A DNA stretch of 64,000 bases from Tetradesmus obliquus (Eukaryota; Chlorophyta; Chlorophyceae; Sphaeropleales; Scenedesmaceae), in the NCBI GenBank assembly GCA_030272155.1, contig CP126191.1, positions 3,556,501 to 3,620,500 on the forward strand, in the 5' to 3' direction. Numbering within the stretch: position 1 is the first letter of the stretch; the number at the start of each line of letters is the position of its first letter. The notes under the pieces were generated by a model. It did no database searches, was not told the DNA's origin, and worked only from the letters and a program-made list of their open reading frames with translations. The position numbers and the translations under genes are program-made. Shown here one piece after another: positions 22,234 to 37,320 of the stretch.

Positions 22234-24658
22234 ATGCGTAGAACATTGGCACAGGACCAGGTGCAGCAGCAGCAGGAGCAGGAGCAGCAGCATGACAAGC
22301 ATGGCAGCAGAAGCACCAGTCAGTTTATCAGCAGGAGGCCGGCGCATTTGCAGCGTGTAAGTATTACATACAGCTATGAACAGCCCGTTTGCAATATTTC
22401 CCAGGCCAGCGCAGTTTGATATTCAACCGCAACACTCCTTCCTGGCCCTGCAGGTGCTGCCAGGCTGTGGCAGCGTACACCTGCCCCAGGTGTCACAAGG
22501 CCTACTGCACCTCAGCATGTTACAAGCAGCATGGCCAGCAGTGCACAGAAGCATTCTACAGGTAAAGCGCTGCAGCCTGCAGGCTGGACATGACCCATCG
22601 CATGCTTTGTCGCCTGCAGCATGCCAGCATCATTGTGGCTGCCTGCAATACATCTGGTAGCTGCTGATGTTGCTGACGGTATCCTTTGCATGTAGCTTGC
22701 CCTGTTGGCCAAAGGCACTGCAGCATGTGGCTGTCAGCACGTCAACACGTCAAAGTTTTGCCGCAACATATACAATCGGCTATGCTGGGTTGCTGACTTG
22801 CTGCATGCAGGGAGCAGGCCACCAGTCAGATGAAAGCCACACGGGCAGATGCAGAGCAGACGCAGCAAATGATGCGCATACTGAAGCGCCTGCACGAACA
22901 GGGAGGGCTAGAGGACCAGCCGCACCACCGGCCACATGGCGGCGGCAGCAGCAGCAGTGAGGCCGGCAGTGAAGATGGCAGTGAAGCTGGCAGTGAGGAT
23001 GAAGAGGGACCTGCAGCAGCAGCAGCAGCAGGGCTGGACAAGTGGCTGGCCCAGTCACCAGAATTCCAGCAGCTGCTGCAGCAGGTGAGCAGCAGTCAGG
23101 CTGTAGTGTCAAACATGTGCATGAAGCCAGCAGCTGGCTCGTTGCTGCATCCGTGCATACTCAAATGCGTGCCTTGTGTTGCCCACAGCCATGTTTTTTT
23201 GGCGCTATCGAAAAAATTCATATGACTTGACTGCATGCCCTGCAACAACAGCATGCCGCCACAAACTATCTCTTACCCTCAACACCAGCCAACCATGTTG
23301 CGCACCAGCCGCTCCTGTATCCTGCTGCAGCTCTCTTGCTTCTGACACTTCCCGCTGCGTCCCTTACTCCGCACCATCTACAACATATCCTCACACGCGC
23401 CACCATGCCGTGTGCTTCCTTCCTTCTACACGCAGGCTGCTGCAGAGGGCGATGCATTTGAGGTGGCCCCTTCAGACCTCAGCGCTGAGCTGGCAGACAA
23501 GCTGGGGGCCCTGGCTCTCAGCGGCAGGCTGAGCCACCTGCTGCAGCCCTGGCAGCCCTGGTGGGCCAGCACAGCAGCAGCAGAGCTCAGCCTGAATGCA
23601 GCAGGCCAGCGCGTGGTGGCTGAGATGCAGGACGACACACATCCGCAGCAGCAGCAGCAGCAGCAGCAGCACCGAGGCTTGCATGACGCCAGCCAGAGAC
23701 AATCAGGCCCAGCACCAGCAGCAGCAGCAGTGTCTGCGAATGGCAGCAGCAGTAGAGGTGCAGTTCTCACAGGTGATGAGGGCTTTGCTCCGCTGCCAGC
23801 ACCTCCCGAGAAGCCGCTGCCAAGTCTGACTCAGCTTGCAGGGCCGAGTTTCAAACCCTCGCCGCTGCTGCCGTTTGAGCTGCTGCAGCTGCTGGTGGCG
23901 TACTGTGCAGTCATGCACTACTGGAACGGGGAGCCGGACTGTGGGGTGGCCAGCAGCAGCAGCAGCAGCAGCAGCGGCAGTGATGAGCTGTGTTGGGAGG
24001 CTGCAGAGCAGCTGCTGTTGCTGGCGCCACCGCTTGAACAGCAGGCATCACGCCTTGCTGGCAGCAGCAACAGCAGCAGCAGCAGGGGCAGTAGCAAGGC
24101 ACGGCAGGTTCAATGGGATGCCAAGCAGCAGGAGCCTGCGGAGCCTTTACAGCAGCAGCGGCAGCAGCAAGCGGCGCCAGTGGTGGCAGACTCGGTGCGC
24201 TGTGCCTGCATGCAGCTTGCTGACGCTGCAGCTGCACTTCACAGCGAGTTACGCGTGCTGCTGCCCCTGGCCACTGCTGATGGCTTGGCCCTGCTGCGGC
24301 TGGGCCGTGCAGCTGTGCTGCTGGCCCTGACAGACAGCCTGCGGCTGCTTCAGCGAGGCAGGCGCAACCTGAAGCAGCAGCGCCTGCAGCAGCAGCAGGG
24401 TAGGCATGCAGGCAGCAGCAGCAACAAATCCAACGTGCAGAGCAGCACTAGCAAGCAGCAGGTGCTGCTGGAGCAGCAGCTGAAGCTGGCTTGTCGCAAG
24501 CTGACCTTCTTTCAGGTGTGGTGCAATGAGCAGGGGCCTGCGCTGTATGAGCGGCTGTCACTGCAGCTGGCTGCGGAGCTGAGGGAGCAGCAGGCAATGA
24601 ACACACCTGCTGCAGCAGGGGTACAGCTTGGGGTGAGGCCTGTACAGCCATTGGTGAC

Positions 24659-24691
<33 letters not shown>

Positions 24692-24767
24692 GCAGAAGCA
24701 GCAGATGTCACAAGTCATTGGCGGCGGCAGCAGTGCTCCAGCTTCGGACCTGTACGAGCTGGACTGA
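22234..24767 (+). CDS. ZNHIT2: HIT-type zinc-finger protein, ZNHIT2-like
   Basis: By family, ZNHIT2 works with the R2TP/RUVBL chaperone system in assembling complexes, including U5 snRNP. Proposed exons are 22234-22356, 22410-22561, 22811-23084 and 23436-24767, giving 626 residues. The zf-HIT finger spans residues ~55-92: C-R-C-C, then CPRCHKAYC, CYKQHGQQC and FYR. Next come the helix MKATRADAEQTQQMMRILKR, an acidic GSED linker, and a long last exon with the conserved PFELLQLLVAYCAVMHYWNG segment embedded among Q, S and A runs. The first intron (53 bp) is uncertain: donor at 22357 with acceptor at 22409, or donor 22355 with acceptor 22404, both keep the frame. A TTG codon upstream at 22213 is in frame but is not a credible start. 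The protein is longer than the ~400 residues usual for the family because of low-complexity inserts. Confidence 0.85.
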
Positions 24768-25644
24768 GTTGGCCCATGATGGGTGCATGCTGTTGATGCT
24801 GTTGTAGCTGTTAACAGAGAGTTTGCATATAGCATGAAAGCATCACTTCCATGATGGAAGTATCCTCAGCACGTTCGATCGAGAAGCGCGCTGTCCTAGC
24901 TGTCCTTCCAGTTGGCGTGTTTTGCCATTTATTTCAAGCATTCTGTAAACTTCGCAGCGCACAGGGGAGAGTGTGGCTAATCCCACGTGGGACTTGAGTG
25001 CACTTAAGTTCAAGGCATTTGAAGACCACCGTGGTGAACGGGACGCTCCTGGCCACTGACCAGCCTGCTACACAATGCGTATGAAGCTCCTGCATAGCAT
25101 CATGTGCTGTACTTCGTTGTTGAAGACAGCATTTTGATGCTGCCAGACGCCCAGGGCTCGATATTCCGTAATCTCTAGCAGGAATGCCCACTGGCCTGGC
25201 AGGCCTCTGCCGAACATTGGAGGTGGCACGCTTCGAGGCGCGTGACTCTCATGTAACACGCCACCTTCTGCTGTACTTACGATGAAATGGTGAAGATATC
25301 GATGCCCTGAACTTTGAAGCCGTTCTGGACCTCACCTCACGGATGTGTTACAGCAGCCAGCCTGACAGGTCCTTGTGGGTCTGAACCTGTGGCACACATA
25401 TCCGGCCACCACAAAGTGGCTGCGTGTATTCGAATGTTTAACTCTACAGTATGCATTTCTTTTGTTAGCCGCTGAACACTTGCCAGGAAATCCTTCGCAA
25501 ATCGGCTGCTGGTGTGACCTAGCCACACACCTGCGGCACCCTCTCCTGCATCCTTTGTACTTGCCGGTTTTGGCTTTGTATATCGTTTGAAAAACTATAA
25601 ACACGCATTTGTGCCTTCCAGTGTCGCCGTAACCAAGGCAGAGG
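24768..25644. other. Intergenic region, ZNHIT2 / UMP kinase
   Basis: 3' flank of ZNHIT2 and upstream region of UMP kinase. A TGTAA motif sits near 24943. This stretch has few CAG triplets compared with its surroundings. I see no gene in it. Confidence 0.5.
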
Positions 25645-27994
<2,350 letters not shown>

Positions 27995-29717
27995 CGCTGC
28001 TGCTGCTGCTGCTGCTGTTTGTGGCGGCGTTACGACTGAATGCTGCTGCTGTAGTCGGGATCTCACAGCATATTTCAATGTGGCTGGTTTGCTTATGTGG
28101 CATATCAAACACATTTTTTATTGCAGCAGGATGTGCGCTTGTTGTTTTTGGGGGCAAGCTGGTGGGGATGGCGTGATCTGGTGTGCTCATTGCAGCCGTT
28201 GCCAACCCCGCAGCTGTCGGGATGCACGCAGTGTGCCGGCAGGCTATTGTGTGCACAGCACAGGCTCTTCTTTTTGCTGGGGTTACCTATACGGACATGC
28301 ATGGCGCTTCTTGTATTGAGGTGTTACTGGGTATTTTGGGTTCAGTCGTCTCTTGGCAGGTGCTGGGCTGCTTTGCAACATCAGCATGCTGCGCCGTCTC
28401 TTGTTCATTCTCGGCGCTGGTGTTTCAGGTGCGATTGATGCGCCACCTGCCAACCAGGCTATTGGGGTATTCCCCTATATACTGGTGCTGCTGTTGATTC
28501 GGCAGCCTGTGCTGCCAATGTAGCAGCGCAACTTTCCATCAAGGTTTGTTCGGACAATTTTCTGCTATGCATTCAGGGCTCGTGCTGTGATAGTCGTGCT
28601 GCCCACAGAGTATCAAGTGTGGTGTTGTTTGACGTGCTTTGGCGGCATGATCGCAGCTACTTGTGTTGCAGCTAATGCACTCTCACCCCAGCCTTACGTC
28701 ATCACAGCATGGCGATGCTTCTGTGCGTTGTAAGGCTCATTCAAACAGGCGTGTTGCGTACTCTGTGTGCACACGTGGTGCGATGTTATGCATGCTTCAA
28801 GCAATTTGGCAGGCAAGCAAGTTGGCAGGCAAGCAAGCAAGCATGCCTGCGCACTCAGCGCCGCGCTTCTTGTGCATGGCGGTACCATCATTTACAGGAA
28901 GCACCTCCAACCCAGGCTGAGGTCCCTTGCTGTGGCTGCTAGGGCTTGTTGCGCTGGACGTATGTCCTGCTGTTACGTTCAACCAGCTGGTTGAACCTGC
29001 AGATTTACAAATAGTGGTGCTGTTGTGGTTGTGTAATCAGCAGAAGAGGATTGCTCTTGGGCCGGTTCTATCCCTCATCACACCCTCCCCCAGCCGAACT
29101 CCTGGACTGCTACAAAGCAGACATGTGCTGCGCCATGAGCACCGGCCGTTCCCCATCCGGTAACAGGATCACTGGCCAAAAGCCACCTTCCAGCAACAGC
29201 AGACAACAGCCCATCATTCCGTGCAACACACACTGCAGTCACGAATGTGAGCATCCGGGACAAAATCCACTCGGCACAAAAGCCGCCATGCATGTGAAAG
29301 CCCTACTGCCACGTCTCATAGCAGAGCCAGGCATGTTGCTTTGTACGCACCCCATCAAGACACCCTCTGATCTACTCAATAGCTGCCTGGGTCAGACCAC
29401 GCCTACATCAGTGACATACTACGTAGCCCTTATGCCACGGCGGATGCCACGGCATGTATCAACTTGCATGTCCCTGTCCCTGTTGTTTGCAACGGTGCCC
29501 TACCATGTCTGCACTGCCTGCATGATCTGCACTCAAAGACCCACCACACGCATTGCTAGATAGTCTCCACTGCCAAGGCCGGCGTCCTCACCATTCAGCC
29601 GTGGAAGCTTTTTCCAGGCCAGCTGCAAAGCTCTGTGGCAGCAGCAATGCACTGCCCTCGCCGCTGCAGCCACAGCCACCGCTGCTGCTGCTGCTGTCAT
29701 GTCACACCGCCATCGGC
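27995..29717. other. Convergent intergenic region, UMP kinase (+) / NAA50 (-)
   Basis: 1.7 kb with no recognisable gene. It contains short slippage repeats (a ggcaagcaagcaagcatg type run near 28820). TTACA at about 29004 is a candidate minus-strand poly(A) motif for NAA50. Confidence 0.5.
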
Positions 29718-31309
29718 TCAAGCGTCCTGCTGCTGCTGAGCCTGCTGCTGCTGCTCCTCTGGCTGCAGCTGCTTCACGAGCACTGCTGCATCTGGCGGGT
29801 CTATGCGCTTGTAGTAGCCGGCGATTGTCTCAGTCACCTGCGAAGCCACATCGCCACACAAGCGGGACAGCACGCAACAACACAGTATCTGTGAGCAAGC
29901 TAACACACACTGCTGTCATGACGATTCGCCTTCCGTGCAATGTGGCAGCCAAACCTGCCACTGCTGGTATCGCAACACAGATATGCAGCAGCTGCTTGAT
30001 GCATTGATGCAGCTGCCATTTCATGAACATGAACAAACCCAATTTCAAATAGACCCAGCCTGGGCCAAAGCAGAAGTGAGCCACGCCAAGCACCACTTTC
30101 AGTCAGTGCAAAGCCTCAACCCTGCCGCTCACTGTGAAGCCCGTGCGGCTGTAAAACTCCAGCGCCTCTGTGTTGGCTGTGTGCACGTGCAGCGTGGCGC
30201 GCTGTATGGCTGTGTCATGCTCACAGCAGGCGAGGCTGGCTGCAAGCAGCTGAGAGCCTGCAAGCAGTTGAGCGGCGTTCAGGATGCACGGTCATGCAGC
30301 CTAGGCAGCAGCATCTTGGTTGCAAAGCTTGCTAACATAATGCACAATCAAAAAAGACCTGGACAGAGGATCCACTCTCTAACATACTGCCTGCATATGC
30401 AAATATGGCGTGCATTTTGCCAGGAGGCTTGCAATGGTTTGCTGCTGGGCTTGCCAGCTGCAGCTCTGAGGGGCTCCTGCCAACACAGACAAAACAGCAG
30501 CTCAGCACAACATAAATGTCTGCAACAGCTACACCAGCTGCATCAAAGCACAGCAGGGCTGCTCACCTATGCCTGCCCCTCGGAAGGGCGCCAACACCCC
30601 CAGCGATATTATGTACAGCTGCGCAGCACCGCCAGGCTGCATTGCATCACACATACACAGGTTGAGCAGCGTCAGACTTTGCTGCTTTGCATGTTGCAGC
30701 TGGCCATGCACATGTTGCACACGTAAACTCGTGGCTAAAACAGAGTTGTGAACAGTACGCTCAACGTAACAGTGTGCGTCAGGCAGCAGCAGGGGCGCGT
30801 GCTGCCAGCAGCTGCAGCCTCACCAGGGCTTCCAGGCGGCACAGGATGGCACCCACAAGTGTATCACCTTCAAAAGCTGCGGCGACAGCAGCAGCGGCAA
30901 GCAGACAAAAGTCCAGTTGTCTTGCATGTGCTGCTGCCGCATGCGCATTTTGCAGCAGGCAGGACTCATCTCTGCACTCGCGAGCGCTGTGCTGTTAAGC
31001 ATCCGTATGCGTACCTAGCTGTGACACAGGGCCGCAGGCAAGTGCATCCTGGTAAACTCGGTCCTGCAAGTAGTCAGAACTTGACGTGAATATGCTGTGA
31101 TTGTTGCACCGTGCAGTGCTGGCCACAGCAGCAGCAGCATGTGCAGTGTGTAAGTGTACAGCTTGTCCTGTGCACATGTTGCGCGGCAAGAGACTTGGAG
31201 TAAGGTTTGCTGGGAGGCTCACATGATACTTCACGGGGAATATAACACTGTTCAGGGTCTTGACTGCAGAGAGGTACTCCTGAGCTATGGGCTTGTACGT
31301 GATCGTCAT
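29718..31309 (-). CDS. NAA50: N-alpha-acetyltransferase 50 (NatE catalytic subunit)
   Basis: GNAT-family enzyme that acetylates N-terminal Met of nascent or finished proteins, by family associated with the NatA complex at the ribosome. Six exons (31309-31223, 31063-31015, 30876-30824, 30618-30567, 30257-30133, 29837-29718) give 161 residues. The diagnostic start is LNSVIFPVKY. The central GNAT strands are LVGAILCRLE and LYIISLGVLAPF. The acetyl-CoA loop RGAGIG is split across an exon junction. Then follow LHVHTANTEALEFYSRTGF and the conserved GYYKRIDPPDA. The C-terminus is a short Q-rich tail not usual in the family. The long plus-strand ORF across the same exons is an antisense shadow. Confidence 0.93.
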
Positions 31310-31653
31310 TCAGCAGTCATGCAAAGAGGCAGTAGCAGCTGCATGCATGTACAGCTGCAACTGCAGAAAGGATGAGCAGTAACTGTCAAATGTACTGCAG
31401 CGGCAAGTTACCCTTATAAGACAGCCGTTGCAAACGCTGTCATTGACATCAGCCAGCCTGCAAACTGTGACCAGGATAACACCATGTTAAGCCACTGGGA
31501 GTCCAACTGGAATCCTAGCAGCGTCATTACGTATAATTGCCGTGATCAAGGGGTGATAAGCAGGGACTGGTGGCCATAGCCATTCGAGCGCCATCAGAGC
31601 CTTCGCCGAACTGCAGCAGCATCACTGCGCAGCAACAAAGCGTTCAAACACAA
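31310..31653. promoter_or_regulatory. Divergent promoter region, NAA50 (-) / U2AF large subunit (+)
   Basis: 344 bp between start codons. It is less G+C-rich than its flanks; no specific element could be assigned. Confidence 0.5.
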
Positions 31654-34257
31654 ATGACGACGGACGATCCGCCTGGAGTAGTTGAAGAAGAGCCGGCAGC
31701 GCCCGGAATAGATGCAGCAGCTGAGCCAGAACCAGCAGCTGCTGCTTCAGCAGCACCAGCTGCAGTAGACCAGGCAGCCAAAGAAAAGGAGGAGCAGCAT
31801 CGGCATGATCCTGCTCATTACGACCATCACGGGCAGCCTCCGGGCTATGAGTATTATAGCTACTATGGCTACCCTCCCGGATATGGAGCACCAGGGTACC
31901 CTCCTGGCTATGGCGCGCCAGGTGGGCAGTCGCTGCAAACCAGCAAGCCTTGCGCTGCTGAAAGCAAGGTGGCGCGAACTGCAACCATAACATGCTCTCA
32001 CAACGCGTGTGCAGGGGCGTTTGCGTCCACCAGCGCAGAAGCAGCACCGGTATATCCCTGAGTAACAGCAGCGCCGCTCAGCAGCAGCTCCGGCAACCGC
32101 AGCTGCTCTGTTGCTCACTCCCCTGTTCTTTTGCAGTGGTGCGTGCATGCGGATCTCATGCTGCTCCCTCCAGGGAGCCGTAGCATGAGAGGCTGCAGGA
32201 GCGGCTTGCTGTCCTGCAAAGGGTAAAGTGCGCATTGTGCCTGCAAGCAGCCTTGTAAACGACTTGGCTTGATGACTCATCAAAGCTGCTGTGCTGGCAC
32301 CACTGCCGGCCCTGCAGGAGGCAGCACGCACATCTAACGAGTGCAGCGCCACTGATCATGCTGTGCTGACTCATCGTCTGCTTGCAGGATATGGAGGCTA
32401 TGATGCATACTCATACGGTGGCTACTATGGCCCTGGGCCTGGCTATGGTGGCCCAGCTGGCATGTATGCAGGACATGGCTACCACATGGCACCAGAACAT
32501 GGTGGTGCAGCAGCTGCTGCAGACGAAGCAGCAAGCAACGCCGCTGCAGACAAGAAGGCAGCAGAAACAGCCGCAGCAGCAGAAGACACCAAGCCTGCTG
32601 GGGACAAGTCCGCTGCTGCTGGTGATGCTGGTGATGCAGCTGCCAGCAAGGCAGCAGCAGCAACAGCAGGCGCGTCAGCACCGCCCCCTCCTCCCCCACC
32701 TCCTGCTGCAGGTGCTGCAGGTGCAGCTGATGAGCAGCAGCAGGAAGCTGCAGATGCTGCCGGTGAGCAGCAGCAGCAGCAGCAGCAGCAGCCCCTGAAT
32801 GAACTGCAGCAGAAGCTGCAGCAGATCTTGCAGGAAAAGGAGGCAGAGCTCAAAGCAAAGGCAGACAATGCTGCAACGGCAGCAGCAACCAGCAGCAGCA
32901 GCGCGCCAGCCAAGCAGCTGCCCAAGCCAGCAGGCGCCCCTGCTGTGATTAAGCCAAAAGTGGGCCTGCTCAAAGGGGCAAAGATTGTCGTGAAGCCTGT
33001 AGCAGCAACTGCTGTAGCAGCAGCAGCAGCAGCAGCAGCACCAGCAGCCAAACTAATTGGCGCAGCTGCAGCAGGCAAGACCAAGCTGCAGCGCGGGCTT
33101 GCAGACGCGCCGCGCAGCCGCAGCAGGTCGCGGCCGCGCTACAGCCCGCCGCCGCGGCGCTACAGCCGCAGCCGCAGCCGCCCGCGCTACAGCCCGCCGC
33201 CGCGCCGCCGGCGAGGCGGCAGCTACAGCCGCAGCCCCGGCTGGCGTGGCGGCGGCAGGCGCAGCAGCAGCAGGTCCCGCAGCCGGCCCCGCAGCTGGAG
33301 CAGGGGCAGGAGCAGGTCGCCTGGCCCTGGCAGAGCAGCAGCACCACCTCCAGCAGCAGCAGCAGCAGCACCGCGTGCCAGAGGCAGGGGTAGGCCTCGC
33401 TTCAGTCCGGGAGGCAGCAGGAGCCGCAGCAAGAGCAGGTCTTTCAGCAGGCCGCGCAGCCCTTACAGCCCACCACGCAACACCAACCGGGGGCGCTTTG
33501 CCGGCAGCCGCAGCCGCTCGCCCGGCCTGCGTGGCCGGCCCTCACCGCCGCCAGCAGCAGCAGCAGCAGCAGGTGGTGGTGGTTACAGGGGTGGCAGGGG
33601 TGGTGCTGCTGCTGCTGCTGGTGGGCGTTGGCGGAGCCCTGATGGCAGGCACAGGCCAGCAGCAGGCAGCCCAGCCCCAGCAGCAGCAGCAGGACGACGC
33701 CGCAGCAGCAGCCGCAGCCCACCACATCGCTCAGCATCCCCCGGCAGCAGAGGCACCCCGCAGCGCAGCGGCAGCAGGCCAGCTGCAGCGCGTGAAGCTG
33801 AGGTGGCAGCAGCTGCAGCAGCTGGGCAGGCTGGTGGCGCTGCAGCGCTGGCTGCTGCTGCAGCTGCTGCTGCTATGCTGGAAGAGGAGTTTGCAGACCT
33901 TGATCGCATCGACATCTCAGTGGGTGGCAGCAAGGCTAGCGCTGCTGCTGCTGCTGCTGTTGTTGCTGCGACACCAGGCAGCAAGCAACCTGAGCTGCGG
34001 CAGCAGCAGCAGCCGCAGCTTTGCTTAGGTGAAGCTGATGAGCCTCGTATGCAGGCTGAGCTTGAGCATCAACAGCAGCCACCGCAGCAGCAGCAGCAGC
34101 AGCAGCAGCGTCACCAGCCGCAGCGTGTGCGGGAAATTGACCTGCAGGAGGTCGACCCTGAGAGCTACTACGCAGCCAAGGCTGCACAGCGCAAGGCAGC
34201 AGCAGCACGGCCTGCATCACCTCCTCCTGCTGATGAGGCTGCGCCACAGGCGCCACC

Positions 34258-34291
<34 letters not shown>

Positions 34292-37283
34292 CTTCTAAGG
34301 GAGCGGCGCAGTGATTGCTCGGAGGTTGGGCAGCAGCCGTCACAGCAGCAGCAGCGGCAGCAGCAGCAGCTGGGTGGCGTGGTTGATGCCGAGGAGGAAG
34401 GGCTGGAGATTGCTGCCGGGCGGGGCCTGGGGCGCCAGCTGTCACCTGATGCCTCGCTCAGTGAAGGTGAGGGGCAGGGTGTTCATTCAAACATTGTATG
34501 CGAACATGTAACAGCGTAGTAGAAGTGGCACAGCTGCGTGCTCTGCGATTTTTCTGTGCATGCAGTGGCGGCAGCATCCGCTTCAACCTCCTCAAGACCT
34601 GCTGTACAGCTTGACAGTCCAGCCAGAGTGCTTGCGCATGCTTTGATGCACCTGCTGCGCTTGTGTTAAAACCCTGCCTGCCCGTGCCCCTGCCCTTGCC
34701 CCTGCTCAGGTGAGGATGCCAAGAAGCACAAGCGCCACAAGAAGCACAAAAAGCACAAGAAGCACAAGAAGCACAAGCACAGGGACAGCAGCCCAGGGCC
34801 AGGAGCTGAGCCAGCAGCAGCAGCAGCAGCAACAGCAGGGGGTCCTCCTGCGTCAGGCAAGCGCAGGGAGCGACACTATCGGCAGCGGGGCGCTGATTCG
34901 GACTATGAGGAGGGAGAGGCCGCACCAGCAGCAGCAGCAGCAACAGCAGCAGCTGGCCGTCATGGGCGGGGCAGGAGCTACTCCCGTTCACCTTCCCGCT
35001 CACTCAGCAGAGGCAGGCCCGGTACTGCTGCTGCTGCTGCTTTGGGGGCTTCCGGCGGCGCGCGCGTGCGCGGCCGTGGGGCCCCACGCTTTGGCATAGA
35101 AGGAGGCGAGGGTGGTGCCGGAGATGCTGGCAATGGAGCAGCAGCAGCAGCAGGCGGCGGCTATGGCGGTGGTGGGTCAGATGGCAGCTGGGGGCCACCG
35201 CGTGGTGGGCCTGGTGGTGGGCCTGCTTGGGGTGGTGGGCCGGGGCCTGGCAGGCGGCCAGGCCGCAGCTACTCCAGATCCAGGTGGGCTGCTGAGCATT
35301 GCACAAGGCTGCTGGTCTTGGCATAGGTGTCCAGAACTTGCTGTAACTGCTGTGTTGACGAGTCTTCACATGCATTGGATGGTTGTTGCGCAGCTGCGTG
35401 CCACAGCTCTAGACTGCTTGCTGCTGGTGACTGCTTGACAGGGCCGCAGCTCCTGCCGTCGTTCCCCCGCCATGCATCATGTGCATCAAGCCTGCCGATG
35501 TAAAAACCTGCTATTGAAAGCATGGCTGCTGCGCCTGATCTGTGTAGGTCTCCTGGGCTGCGCGGCTCGCCTCCCCCAGGCTGGCGCCCAGGGCAGCAGC
35601 AGCAGCAGCAGCAGTGGGGCAGGTCGCGCAGCCGCAGCCGCTCACGTGGCCGCAGCAGGTCACCTCGCTTCTCACGCTCGCTGTCACGCTCTCGATCGCC
35701 TGGGGGCTATGGGCCCCCGCAAAGGCGCCGCATGGGTGGCTCGCCGCGCTCGCCCGGCTTGTACGGCGGCTACGCGCCGCAGCAGCAGCAGCGCAAGCGC
35801 GGCCGCAGCTACAGCCGGAGCTACAGCCGCAGCAGAAGCCGCAGCCGCAGCAGGAGCCGGCGCCGGCGCCACCACAGCCGCAGCCGCAGCAGGGGCTACA
35901 GCCCGCGCGGCGGGCGCTACAGCGGTGCAGCAGCTGGCGGCGGCGCAGCTGGCGGGCCTGCGCCTGCTGCTCGCAGCAAGGAGGTGGTTGCTGCGGAGCT
36001 GGCGCGCGTGGCTGAGATGACGCGGCTGGCTGCGCTGGCGAATGCGCAGGCGACGCCGCAGGCGCTGCAGCTGAGCCGCCATGCGCGGCGCGTGTACGTG
36101 GGCAGCCTGCCTCCTGGCATTAGCGAGGTGGCGCTGACGCACTTCTTCAATCAGGTGCGGGCTGCTGCGGTGCTTGAGATGCCCTTGCTGCTATGCCTTG
36201 TAGTGTTATGCAGGGTGCGGTGAGGTGCAGACATTGCTTGGCAGCTTTTGCAGTATCTTGCCTCGTTGTAGCTGCTCACACCACATTCCAGGTTGCTGGA
36301 AACGCTCACGCCGTTCTTTTGGTTCCCACACCTGGCAGCTGCGCGTTGTATGTACATGCCACTCAGCAGCAACAGTCTCTTTCCAGTGTGCCAGTTGGCC
36401 TTACAGCGCGGTGCTGCGGCTGCTCTCGCCCTTGGCTCTGCTGTCGCAGGTGATGATGGCTGTGGGCGGCTGCAGCGCACTGGGCTCTCCTGTGATCGGC
36501 TGCTACATGAACCCTGACAAGCGCTTTGCGTTTGTGGAGTTCCGCAGCGTGGAGGAGGCCAGCAACGCCATGGCCTTCGACGGCGTGACCTGCCAGGTGC
36601 GCTTCTTTTGTGCGCTTCTTTTTTTATTAATTTATAGTTTGTCGATTGTTGGCTTAGTACCAGCGACCTATAGATTGCTGGTCGCTCCCAGCTTCACCCG
36701 CCAGCTGCCTGTGTGCATCGCTGTACTGCACCAGCTCTGTTCAATATACAAACTACAGCATAACCAGCAGCGCGCCTCACACCACCTTCAGCGATATCCT
36801 TCCCTGCCACACCACACCCCGCATCCTGCCTCCTCATGCCCCGCAGGGTGAGGTGCTGCGCATCCGCCGCCCGCACGACTACAACCCCGCAGCCGCCAAG
36901 GCCCTAGGCCCTGGGGAGCCCTCGCCCTACATCAACCTGGCGCTGCTGAGTGTGCTGGGCGGCCTGGTGGATGAGGCCAGCGCGCCACGCATCAGCGTCA
37001 GCGGCCTGCCAACAGCTCTGGGCGAGGAGCAGGTGCGCTGTTGTGCTGCGGAGTTGCGGTTTCACTGGGTTGCAGAGTGCCGGCTGAATGAGAATAGTAC
37101 TTGCTGAGTGATGGTGGCTGTGACAGAGAGGATTTGGAGCGCATGTGGGTGCTGTCAGTATGCAATTGGCAAAATAGTTTGATAGGAGTGGCACGCCATG
37201 CCTGCATGAATGGCAGGTGTGCGGATTACTGGTTCGCAGGCAGATGTGTGTACTGCTGCTGCTGCATAAACAGGCAGACGCAC

Positions 37284-37320
<37 letters not shown>

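Noticed and set aside
29935..30726. 263-codon plus-strand ORF
   Set aside because: Runs antisense through two NAA50 exons whose conserved motifs are on the minus strand.
32479..33084. 201-codon minus-strand ORF rich in A and S
   Set aside because: Antisense shadow of the A/Q-rich part of the U2AF second exon; no domain.
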